From the NCBI GenBank assembly GCA_963575745.1, contig CAUYUJ010022440.1, positions 1 to 64,000 on the forward strand: 64,000 nt of DNA. The letters are read 5' to 3'. This stretch comes from Prorocentrum cordatum. Taxonomy: Eukaryota; Sar; Dinophyceae; Prorocentrales; Prorocentraceae. Both the position numbers and the translations under genes were made by a program. Numbering within the stretch: the first letter of the stretch is position 1; every line of letters begins with the position of its first letter. Positions 55,115-64,000 of the stretch are shown here, piece after piece. A model generated the notes under the pieces. It searched no databases. It worked only from the letters and a program-made list of their open reading frames with translations, and was not told the origin of the DNA.

Positions 55115-55764
55115 AACCCCCATCGGCGGACCACCGAGTCTGGTGGCCCCCATTTCGGCCCCCCTGCCTGGTCGCCCCCCGCCCGTCCCCCTCGGTGGTC
55201 CACCCTGGGGAGTCCGCGAGCCGCCTGGACCGCGGCGCTCCGTCGCCTCTCTCTTATCCCTTCCTCCCATCGCCTGCTTCCTCGTTTCGCCTCCCTTTTC
55301 GGTTTCCCTTCGCGTCGCTCTTTTCTGGTCCCGCTTGCGGGCCCGCCTACGACCGTCCGAGCCAGATTCCCCGAGGCCCCCCCTCGCGCGCCAAACAGTG
55401 GGGCGGGGGGGGGGCGATGAGGACATCTCTCAAGGGAACCAATTGCCACCATCACCATCACCAGGAGGGAGGAGGAGAAGGAGGAGAAGGAGTTGGAGGA
55501 GGAGGAGCAGGAGGGAAAGGAGGAAGAGGAAAAGGAAACGGAAAACCAGTGTAAACCCAAGACTCACCAACGATGTTGGAAAACATCCTTCCTCAACGCT
55601 CCCTCTTCATAGGTTTCTACAAGGGTTCATGTCCATTGGGGGAAATGCTCTGTTGGGGGATAGCCGTGTGAGACTCGTGACGCGTGCCGGGACGCCCGCC
55701 GTTCTCGGCATTCAACGCCACGAGTCAACCCGATTGTTGCGTCTTGACGATCTCTAATCGTCTA
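55115..55764. other. GC-rich stretch with a GGA-rich tract, nothing recognised
   Basis: Pyrimidine-rich, GC-rich DNA to ~55,430, containing C and G runs. A purine (GGA)-rich tract occupies ~55,462-55,550. Positions 55,560-55,764 are plain sequence without repeats or motifs. Open frames of 150-200 codons exist on both strands but overlap each other and read through low complexity. Confidence 0.5.
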
Positions 55765-55769
55765 ACCAT

Positions 55770-56190
55770 ACGAGTCCGCGAAGTTGTTGCCATTCTTTGA
55801 AGCGAATTTGCGCGGCTCGAAGGCGGGAGCCACATTTGAAAACAAACCGCCTTCAACTCGTCAAACCCTTGAGCATTTTACAGTAAATTTGCGCCGCGCT
55901 AACAGGCGGGAGCCGCATTTTGGAAACGACTTGTCCTCAGTCCGTGAAGCCGTTGCAAATTTTTGAAACGAATGTGCGCGGCGTTACGGCGAGAGCCACA
56001 TATTGAAAACGACATTGTTTTTCATCGTTGATGACCCTGCAAACTGTTAAAACGAATGTGCGCGGCGCGGAAGCGAGAGCCACATTTTGAAAACGACCTG
56101 TCCTTAATCTTTGAGGGCCGTGCAGATCGGTAAAACGACTGTGCGCGGCGCTCAGGCGAGAACCACATTTCGAAGAGCCATTCATAAGTG
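55770..56190 (+). repeat. 83-bp tandem repeat, five degenerate units
   Basis: The landmark G(G/A)GAGCC(A/G)CAT recurs at 55825, 55908, 55991, 56075 and (as GAGAACCACAT) 56158, spacing 83-84 bp. Each unit also has CGAATGTGCGCGGCG and GAAAACGAC. The units are diverged. Confidence 0.85.
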
Positions 56191-56275
56191 GTAAGGAAGT
56201 CTAGGGCGAAACGCCCGGGCCGCCCTTCCGACCGGCGTCGAGGTGCGGCAGGAAACAGTTATTCATAAGGAAAAT

Positions 56276-56281
56276 GCTGGG

Positions 56282-56312
<31 letters not shown>

Positions 56313-56549
56313 GAGGAGGAGGCCGAGAACGAGGAGGAAGAGGAGGGGGAGGAGTAGGAGGAGGAGGACGAGAAGGAGGAGGAGGAGGAAGGAAAGGAGC
56401 AGGAGGAGGCGAAAGGAGGAATAGAAGGAGGAGGAGGAGGAGGAAGGAAAGGAGCAGGAGGAAGAACAGAAGGATGAAGGAGGAGGAAAATAAGGAGGAG
56501 GAGCAGGAGGACGAGGAGGAGGAGGAGGAGGAGGAAGAGGAGGGCGGGC

Positions 56550-56550
<1 letters not shown>
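56276..56550 (+). repeat. GGA-rich purine tract
   Basis: About 275 bp of almost uninterrupted A/G with GGA/GAG repeats. A polypurine strand of this length can form triplexes; no gene is implied. Confidence 0.9.
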
Positions 56551-56852
<302 letters not shown>

Positions 56853-56930
56853 GAGGAGGAGGAGGAGGAGGAGGAGGAGGAGGAGGAGGAGGAGGAGGGG
56901 AGGAGGGGAGGCGGAGGGGGAGGAGTTAAG

Positions 56931-57099
56931 AGGAGGAAGAGGGGTCAGAAGGAGAAGCATGTGGAACAATTTCGGTTAACGGTTGGCGTGCCCACCTCGC
57001 CCCGCCCGTGCCGGAGCCCGCGGCGCGCGGACGGATGCTGCGGATGCTGCACCTGCACGCCAGGACGGCCGCCGCCGAGGAAGATGATAAGGATGATGG
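56931..57099 (+). other. Unique spacer between microsatellites
   Basis: A GC-rich, non-repetitive stretch (CACCTCGCCCCGCCCGTGCC …). No feature is recognised. Confidence 0.4.
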
Positions 57100-57108
57100 C
57101 GACGACCC

Positions 57109-57161
<53 letters not shown>

Positions 57162-57210
57162 GTGATGATGAGGACTTATATATATGTATATATATATATA
57201 TATATATATT
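57100..57210 (+). repeat. GAT microsatellite and TA dinucleotide run
   Basis: (GAT)n at ~57,109-57,170 followed by an alternating TA tract at ~57,177-57,210. The TA run ends where the duplicated segment starts. Confidence 0.9.
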
Positions 57211-58165
57211 CCCCAAACAGCTTGCTGAACGGGGTGCTGTTGTGATAGAAACTAACTGCGGCCAAGGGAACGCGGAGCAGAGACATCCTCACACAAATTT
57301 TATGGTTTTGGCCGTTTTGCTTGAGACATCCTCACAACTCTCGTTTCTGAGTTGGCCGGGATTGGCCGTTTCGCCTGAGATATCCTCGAAAAGATGCGCT
57401 CCGGGACGCCGCGCGAGAGGTGGTCCGGGCCGTTTCGTTTGAGACATCCTCGAAACTCTGAGCCCCGAGGTGCCGTGCGAGAGGTGGTCGGGGCCGCTTC
57501 GCCTGAGACATCCTCGAATCTCTGAGATCTGCGATGCCTTGCGCGAGGTGGTCCGGCCCGTTTCGCCTGAGACCTCCTCGAAACTCTGACTTCGGAGATG
57601 CCGCGCGAGAGGTGGTCCGGCACGTTTCGCCTGAGACATCCTCGAACTTCTGAGCTCTGAGATGCCCTGCGCGAGGTGGTCCGGCCTGTCTCGCCTGAGA
57701 CATCCTTGCAACTCTGAGCTCTGAGATGCCGTGCGCAAGGTGGTCCGGCCTGTTTCGCACAAGACATTCTCGCAACTCTGAGCTCTCAGATGCTGCGCGA
57801 GAGGTGGTCCAGCCTGGGGGCCCAGAAGACCACATGTTACATATCCTCCATGGGACCCTGCGAGCCTCAGGAGGCCCCAGAGAGGTCCAGGAGGCCGCAG
57901 GACGCCCAGGACAGGCCCCAGGGGCCCCCAGGAGATTCCCAGGAGGCTCCCAGGAGGCCCCAGGAGGCCCTCTATCAGAACGTGTCAAGTTAATACACAT
58001 GCGGTGTCGATTCGTTGATTTTTCCTGCTCTTGTGCCCCCCCCCCCCATTTTGAGGGGCCCAAGCGGCCACAGGTTAGATATCCCCCCTGGGAGCCCCAA
58101 GATGCTTCAGGAAACCTTAGGTGGGGTCCAGGAGGCCACAGGAGGCCCAGGAGGAAGCCCCAGGA
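57210..58165 (+). repeat. Segmental duplication, copy A
   Basis: It begins TCCCCAAACAGCTTGCTGAAC and corresponds to 59,619-60,575 at an offset of 2,409 bp (2,408 after a poly-C length difference). Differences are scattered single bases. It includes a 64-bp array and the first CCAGGAGG block. Confidence 0.85.
57283..57810 (+). repeat. 64-bp satellite array, about eight units
   Basis: GACATCCTC or close variants recur at 57443, 57507, 57571, 57635, 57699 and 57763, exactly 64 bp apart. The unit includes GAGGTGGTCCGGCCCGTTTCG, CCTGAGACATCCTCG and CTCTGAGCTC. Smaller three-unit clusters of the same satellite lie at ~58,200-58,385, 58,840-59,025, 59,225-59,400, 60,912-61,100 and 61,540-61,725. 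Confidence 0.92.
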
Positions 58166-58200
58166 GGTCACCAGGAGGTCCCAGGAGGCCCCAGGAGGCC
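57850..58200 (+). repeat. CCAGGAGG-rich block (first of five)
   Basis: Short degenerate CCCAGGAGGC units flank a conserved ~80-bp core (CAGAACGTGTCAAGTTAATAC … TGATTTTTCCTGCTC) and a C run. Further copies lie at ~58,505-58,840, 60,268-60,600, 60,600-60,912 and 61,205-61,540. Confidence 0.85.
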
Positions 58201-59170
58201 CCCGCAACTCGGAGCTCTGAGACGCCGCGCTCGAGGTGGTCCGGTCCGTTTCGCCTGAGACTTCCTCGCACCACGTTTCGCCAGAGACATCGTCGCAACT
58301 CTGGGGTCCGAGATGCCGCGCGCGAGGTGGTCCAGCCCGTTACGCTGGAGACATCCTCGCAACTCTAGGCTCCGAGATGCCGTTCGGGATGAAGAGGAGG
58401 TGGAGGAGGAGGAGGAGGAGGAGGAGGAGGAGGAGGAGGAGGAGGAGATGGAAGGGAGAAGGAGGAGGCGGATGATGTGCATGAGGGAGCAGGCAGGAGG
58501 AGGGGGAGGCCCCAGAGAGCTCCAGGAGGCCGCAGGACGCCCAGGACAGGCCCCAGGGGTCCCCAGGAGATTCCTAGGAGGCTCCCAGGAGGCCCCAGGA
58601 GGCCGCCTATCAGAACGTGTCAAGTTAATACACATCCGGTGTCGATTTGTCGATTTTTCGTGCTCTTGTGCCCCCCCCTCCATTTGGAGAGGCCCAAACG
58701 GCCACAGGTTTGATATCCACCCTGGGAGCCCCAAGAGGCTTCAGGAAACCCCAGGTGGAGTTCAGGAGGCCACAGGAGGCCCAGGAGGAAGCCCCAGGAG
58801 GTCCCCAGGAGGCCCCAGGAGGCACCAGGAGGCCCCCGCAACTCGGAGCTCTGAGACGCCGCGCTCGAGGTGGTCCGGCCCGTTTCGCCTGAGACTTCCT
58901 CGCAGCACGTTTGCCCGAGAAATCGTCGCAACTCTGGGGTCCGAGATGCCGCGCGCGAGGTGGTCCAGCCCGTTACGCTGGAGACATCCTCGCAACTCTA
59001 GGCTCCGAGATGCCGTTCGGGATGAAGAGGAGGTCGAGGAGGAGGAGGAGGAGGAGGAGGAGGAGGAGGAGAAGGAGAAGGAAGGGAGAAGGAGGAGGCG
59101 GATGATGTGCATGAGGGAGCAAGCAGGAGGAGGGGGAGGAGGAGGAGGAGGAGGAGGGAGAAGGAAGGGA
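58200..59170 (+). repeat. Higher-order repeat: 64-bp cluster, GGA tract, CCAGGAGG block
   Basis: The marker GGAGCTCTGAGACGCC occurs at 58211 and 58845 (634 bp apart), and again at 60922 and 61548 (626 bp apart). Each higher-order unit is three 64-bp units, then GATGAAGAGGAGGT with a GGA tract and GATGATGTGCATGAGGGAGC, then a CCAGGAGG block. Confidence 0.8.
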
Positions 59171-59618
59171 GTTGCAGGAGAGGACCTAACGGGAAGCGAG
59201 TGCGATGTGGACTTGTCAAAACGTGTGCGAAAGATTGTCCGGCCCGTTTCGTTTGAGACATCCTTCCAATACTGAGCTCCAAGATGTCGCTCGCGAGGTG
59301 GTCCGGCCCGTTTCGATTGAGCCATCCTCGCAATGCGAGGCTCGAAGATGTTGCGCGCGAGATGGTCTGGCCCATTCTGCCTGAGACGTTTCGTAGCACA
59401 GGAGCTCCAATCACAACCTCTCTCATTCCTTCTCCCGCCTCCCTCTTCCCACTTCCCGCCTGGTTCCTCTTCCCTCCTCCCTCCTCCCGCCTCCCGCCTC
59501 CCGCTGCTGCGCCTCTGCCTCCGCCTCCCCGTCCCCGCCGTCGTCGTTTCTGCCGCCTCAGCATCCGTCATGCGCGCACTGCCTTCCGCCCTCCCCAGAC
59601 ATCCGACGTCACGATTTT
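59171..59618 (+). other. Mostly unique spacer with a 64-bp cluster
   Basis: Three 64-bp satellite units at ~59,225-59,400, followed by a CTCCC-rich stretch. No gene is recognised; long frames on both strands overlap each other. Confidence 0.5.
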
Positions 59619-60575
59619 TCCCCAAACAGCTTGCTGAACGGGGTGCTGTTGTGATAGAAACTAACTCCGGCCGAGGGAAGGCGGAGCAGAGACATCCTCA
59701 CACAAATTTTATGGTTTTGGCCGTTTTGCTTGAGACATCCTCACAACTCTCGTTTCTGAGTTGGCCGGGATTGGCCGTTTCGCCTGAGACATCCTCGAAA
59801 AGATGCGCTCCGGAACGCCGCGCGAGAGGTGGTCCGGGCCGTTTCGCTTGAGACATCCTCGAAACTCTGAGCCCCGAGGTGCCGTGCGAGAGGTGGTCCG
59901 GGCCGTTTCGCCTGAGACATCCTCGAAACTCTGAGCTCTGCGATGCCTTGCGCGAGGTGGTCCGGCCCGTTTCGCCTGAGACATCCTCGAAACTCTGACT
60001 TCGGAGATGCCGCGCGAGAGGTGGTCCGGCCCGTTTCGCCTGAGACATCCTCGAACTTCTGAGCTCTGAGATGCCCTGCGCGAGGTGGTCCAGCCCGTCT
60101 CGCCTGAGACATCCTTGCAACTCTGAGCTCTGAGATGCCGTGCGCAAGGTGGTCCGGCCTGTTTCGCACAAGACATTCTCGCAACTCTGAGCTCTCAGAT
60201 GCTGCGCGAGAGGTGGTCCAGCCTGGGCGCCCAGAAGACCACATGTTACATATCCTCCATGGGACCCTGCGAGCCTCAGGAGGCCCCAGAGAGGTCCAGG
60301 AGGCCGCAGGACGCCCAGGACAGGCCCCAGGGGCCCCCAGGAGATTCCCAGGAGGCTCCCAGGAGGCCCCAGGAGGCCCTCTATCAGAACGTGTCAAGTT
60401 AATACACATCCGGTGTCGATTCGTTGATTTTTCCTGCTCTTGTGCCCCCCCCTCCATTTTGAGGGGCCCAAGCGGCCACAGGTTAGATATCCCCCCTGGG
60501 AGCCCCAAGATGCTTCAGGAAACCTTAGGTGGAGTTCAGGAGGCCACAGGAGGCCCAGGAGGAAGCTCCAGGAGG
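59619..60575 (+). repeat. Segmental duplication, copy B
   Basis: Counterpart of 57,210-58,165. It contains the second eight-unit 64-bp array (~59,692-60,220). Confidence 0.85.
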
Positions 60576-61790
60576 TCCCCAGGAGGCCCAGGAGGCACCA
60601 GGAGGCCGCAGGACGCCCAGGACAGGCCCCAGGGGTCTCCAGGAGATTCCCAGGAGGCTCCCAGGAGGCCCCAGGAGGCCGCCTATCAGAACGTGTCAAG
60701 TTAATACACATCCGGTGTCGATTCGTTGATTTTTCCTGCTCTTGTGCCCCCCCCCTCCATTTGGAGAGGCCCAAACGGCCACAGGTTAGATATCCCCCCT
60801 GGGAGCCCCAAGAGGCTTCAGGAAACCCCAGGTGGAGTTCAGGAGGCCACAGGAGGCCCAGGAGGAAGCTCCAGGAGGTCCCCAGGAGGCCCCAGGAGGC
60901 ACCAGGAGGCCCCCGCAACTCGGAGCTCTGAGACGCCGCGCTCGAGGTGGTCCGGCCCGTTTCGCCTGAGACTTCCTCGCACCACGTTTCGCCCGAGACA
61001 TCGTCGCAACTCTGGGGTCCGAGATGCCGCGCGCGAGGTGGTCCAGCCCGTTACGCTGGAGACATCCTCGCAACTCTAGGCTCCGAGATGCCGTTCGGGA
61101 TGAAGAGGAGGTGGAGGAGGAGGAGGAGGAGGAGGAGGAGGAGGAGGAGATGGAAGGGAGAAGGAGGAGGCGGATGATGTGCATGAGGGAGCAGGCAGGA
61201 GGAGGGGGAGGCCCCAGAGAGCTTCAGGAGGCCGCAGGACGCCCAGGACAGGCCCCAAGGGGTCCGCAGGAGATTCCCAGGAGGCTCCCAGGAGGCCCCA
61301 GGAGGCCCCCTATCAGAACGTGTCAAGTTAATTCACATCCGGTGTCGATTCGTTGATTTTTCCTGCTCTTGTGGCCCCCCCTGTATTTTGAGGGGCCCAA
61401 GCGGCCACAGGTTAGATATCCCCCCTGGGAGCCCCAAGAGGCTTCAGGAAACCCCAGGTGGAGTTCAGGAGGCCACAGGAGGCCCAGGAGGAAGCCCCAG
61501 GAGGTCCCCAGGAGGCCCCAGGAGGCACCAGGAGGCCCCCGCAACTCGGAGCTCTGAGACGCCGCGCTCGAGGTGGTCCGGCCCGTTTCGCCTGAGACTT
61601 CCTCGCACCACGTTTCGCCCGAGACATCGTCGCATCTCTGGGGTCCGAGATGCCGCGCGCGAGGTGGTCCAGCCCGTCACGCTGGAGACATCCTCGCAAG
61701 TCTGGGCTCCGAGATGCCTTTCGGGATGAAGAGGAGGTGGAGGAGGAGGAGGAGGAGGAGGAGGAGGAGGAGGAGGAGGAGGAGGAGGCA
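60575..61790 (+). repeat. Further higher-order units of 64-bp, GGA and CCAGGAGG repeats
   Basis: Two more higher-order units, ending in a pure GGA tract at ~61,728-61,788. The left-hand copies are not identical, so this is not a simple assembly repetition. Confidence 0.8.
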
Positions 61791-62268
61791 TGTTTGAACA
61801 TGCCATGCCAGCCCGCACTGGACGGGCACGCAATCGACCTTGGAAACCGCAGTGGGTCTAAAAACCCTGTTTGGGGATACTGCACTCTGGCTATACTTTG
61901 TATTATCTTAGCTAGATTATAGATATAACTACAAACATACACTACACATACATTTACACATACATATCCACATCCACATACACACATTGATACACATATG
62001 CATGACATTTGCATTCACATGTACGTGTATATGTGCCGTACGCATACACAGGCACGCACTTTCACATTTCCCCATGTATTTATACACGAATTTATCTATT
62101 TGATGAATCATGCATTCATACACTCATGTCTTTATGTAAGTATATAATTGGTATATATGTGTACAGATGTATTTGTGTGTGTGTGTCTGTGGGGGGAACA
62201 TACACATTTTTTGTTATCTAACCGTTTATATGTAGTTTTTGCTCCCGAGCTGTTAAACATGGCGAGCA
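61791..62268 (+). other. AT-rich unique stretch with CACATA-type simple sequence
   Basis: From ~61,930 to 62,200 alternating purine-pyrimidine words (CACATACA, GTATATATGTG) dominate. No open frame or RNA gene is convincing. Confidence 0.5.
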
Positions 62269-62271
62269 GTT

Positions 62272-62338
<67 letters not shown>
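62269..62338 (+). repeat. GTT microsatellite (about 22-23 units)
   Basis: An uninterrupted TTG/GTT run. Frames reading polyvaline, polyleucine or polyasparagine through it are not genes. Confidence 0.95.
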
Positions 62339-63414
62339 ACGCTCCTGAAGACCCTCGCAGGGCGCCAGGCCGTCGGAATACGACCCAGGAGGGAAAGTCG
62401 GCCCCAGGGAATGGGTCGAGACCTTGGGTCCGACGCCGCGGAAAATGTCGCGACGCCCGGGGTATGGGTAGGAGGGGGACCAAGGCTAGGTGCTCGAGGA
62501 TGGAGTTTTGTGGGCGTCTCTGGGCTCCAGGGACCTTCGGAGACTGCGGGGGGCCGCCCGCGAGGACCTCGAGAGGCCTCCGGACGAGGAGGGTGCAGGG
62601 GGAGGAGGAGAAGGAGAAGGACGAGGATCATGTTTGAATCAGGTAGAAGTAGGCCTCAAACTATTTGAACAACTTTCAAGCAAACAATAGCAGTAAGCGA
62701 ATCTTGATTTTCAAAAAGAGGGGTGGGGCGTCCCGTTTTCGAGGCAGCGCAAGAGTCGAGGAAAGCGCGCAGATGAGCGACGGGTTCTGTTCCCATGAGG
62801 AACCAGTGCGTTCCGTCGCCCAGTAGGCTTCACTGGCGTTGCCTCTGGGAGGGTGCTGTTCTTGATCCGTGGATCTGGCGCCCATGCGCCAGAGGCACAG
62901 ATCCGTAATCCGTGCTATCGTGTGTGGTCGGCTCTTTTGGTGGCCAATGGCGCTTTGTAGAAGGGGACCGACAACATCGAGGGGAAGCGGCAGGGGCCAG
63001 TGTGCCATGTGGGGCCCAGAATCTGGATGAAAAGCAAAGATTGGAGCATGGGAAGGAGACATGGCCTGGAGGAGGCAGGGCAAGTGGTATTGGCGGGGGA
63101 GGGGGAGGTGGAAGGTGAGGCGGAGGAGGACAATTCTTTGTCGGAGAACTGTTAATACGTTCTCGGTTGCAGTAGTGCGAATTCGCATTCCCCTTACCTT
63201 CAAGCATCTCTATCGGCCGCAAGTTGGTTTATGAGGAAGTTCCGCGCATGTGTGGTCGCTTGCGCATGTATGGCCCTGGGCGTGCACTTTGTAGCGTCAG
63301 TAGATCTTCCTCACAAAACGTGAATGCCCTAGTGGTTCCTCTCGTCGGTGTGCATCTCTGGCGTAATCACGTGTCGCTTCTGCGCAGTCAGCGCGCATTG
63401 CGCAACCTGTTTGG
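62339..63414. other. No gene recognised
   Basis: Moderately GC-rich, largely unique sequence with short GGA-rich patches (62,590-62,625; 63,085-63,130). Frames up to 175 codons occur on the minus strand without motifs or consistent composition. Confidence 0.4.
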
Positions 63415-63930
63415 ATGTGTTGCTTTCGCTTGCGCGCAGCGCTCTCACCAGCATCTCATCACTTAAACAACATCGTAATTATTGACTCTCCGCGTGTCCC
63501 CACCAGCCCTGACAACCTGGTATACAACATGACCTGGGCCACCCTGGTCTGGTCCGTCGGCCTGGGCACCTCCTGGGACACCCCCCAGTGCCAGATCTCC
63601 CCCAATGAGCTTCCCCCACGGCCACGGGTCCAGGGAAGAACCGCCAGGCGACCCCAGAACAAAGGTCGCTGCACCCCCTCCGACCTCCAGAACCAGGTAC
63701 CCCAAGCATGGTGTTCCGGGACCAGGACCTGCTCGCGCCACCTCGTCTACCCTGGCTTTGACACCTCGGCCGGCCTTTTGCAGGGTCACGAGGGACCTGC
63801 ACAGCACCGCGCCGGATCGGCTTGCTCGACCCCAACGGCCACAGTATGTCCACCGAGAGGCCCGCTGTGCCCTCATTATCATGCTGCTCATGAAACGCGG
63901 GCGACGGGCACACCTCTGGCCCTTCCCTGA
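63415..63930 (+). CDS. Possible coding region (up to 171 aa), unknown
   Basis: From ~63,500 on, codons such as GAC AAC CTG GTA TAC AAC ATG ACC TGG GCC ACC have strongly GC-rich third positions, and residues are mixed (DNLVYNMTWATLVWSVGL), unlike the repeats nearby. CCCACCAG at ~63,499-63,506 could be an intron acceptor. The later part is more coding-like in another plus frame (HREARCALIIMLLMKRGRR), so a frameshift or intron would be needed. No family is recognised. Confidence 0.3.
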   Translation: MCCFRLRAALSPASHHLNNIVIIDSPRVPTSPDNLVYNMTWATLVWSVGLGTSWDTPQCQISPNELPPRPRVQGRTARRPQNKGRCTPSDLQNQVPQAWCSGTRTCSRHLVYPGFDTSAGLLQGHEGPAQHRAGSACSTPTATVCPPRGPLCPHYHAAHETRATGTPLALP

Positions 63931-64000
63931 CCCCTCTGGGTCCGGAGACACCCTCGAGGCCATCCTTGGGATCTGCTGCCCCTGGCAAAACGACCATCGA

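Noticed and set aside
57283-57810. CRISPR array
   Set aside because: The 64-bp units are contiguous and vary throughout; there are no unique spacers and the sequence is eukaryotic.
57332-60508. Minus-strand frames of 150-290 codons with periodic SQAKRAGPP-like peptides
   Set aside because: Translations of the 64-bp satellite and CCAGGAGG blocks; three frames are open equally and there is no start context or motif. Kept only as a finding about the satellite.

Overview
The window looks like nuclear DNA of a dinoflagellate. The main reason is the 5' end of three LINE-type retrotransposons. Each begins with GGCTCAAG followed by one or two 15-nt units, and in the best copy that unit reads CCATTTCGGCTCAAG, which is one base away from the last 15 nt of the dinoflagellate trans-spliced leader. 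Tandem 'relict' leaders of this kind are the known signature of dinoflagellate mRNAs that were trans-spliced, reverse transcribed, reinserted and trans-spliced again. No ordinary host gene is convincing in the window; almost everything is repetitive or mobile.

From 1 to about 49.3 kb the DNA is a nested stack of short non-autonomous mobile elements that share one architecture. The 5' end is TAACTCGTAGAG or TACCTCGTAGAG. A matching inverted repeat lies near the 3' end. It is followed by a 10-bp-stem hairpin (arms CCGGCGGTAA / TTACCGCCGG, or the compensated pair CCGGCGGTGA / TCACCGCCGG), and the element ends in CCAG just before a T. In at least nine cases the two halves of the interrupted host can be rejoined with no target-site duplication, always just before a T and three times at A^T. 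This is Helitron-like behaviour. 'Type 1' elements (about 1.0-1.3 kb) carry an internal array of degenerate ~176-bp monomers, each with three small hairpins. 'T-type' elements (about 0.39 kb) lack the array. A 3.4-kb composite block is inserted in reverse orientation at 23.2-26.6 kb. GC-rich foreign modules sit at 35.9-36.7 and 46.4-48.3 kb.

Three LINE elements interrupt this stack: LINE-1 at 16.77-18.54 kb, internally deleted; LINE-2 at 27.44-33.34 kb, full-length but decayed, with an 11-bp target duplication; and LINE-3 at 49.31 to about 54.8 kb, with its 3' end lost. All three are inserted in the same few bases of the terminal hairpin of a type 1 element, so this LINE lineage seems site-specific for the Helitron-like repeat. 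They encode a coiled-coil ORF1, an APE-type endonuclease, a reverse transcriptase with WADN in place of YxDD, and an RNase H-like domain whose motifs come in an unusual, possibly circularly permuted, order.

At about 54.83 kb, immediately after the LINE-3 reading frame, the sequence changes completely. The rest of the window (54.8-64.0 kb) lacks the left-hand repeats. It holds an 83-bp tandem repeat, long GGA, ATG and GTT microsatellites, a 64-bp satellite in several arrays, CCAGGAGG-rich blocks arranged in ~630-bp higher-order units, and a ~0.96-kb segment present twice 2,409 bp apart. Only two weak candidate coding pieces are seen there (54,920-55,114 and 63,415-63,930).
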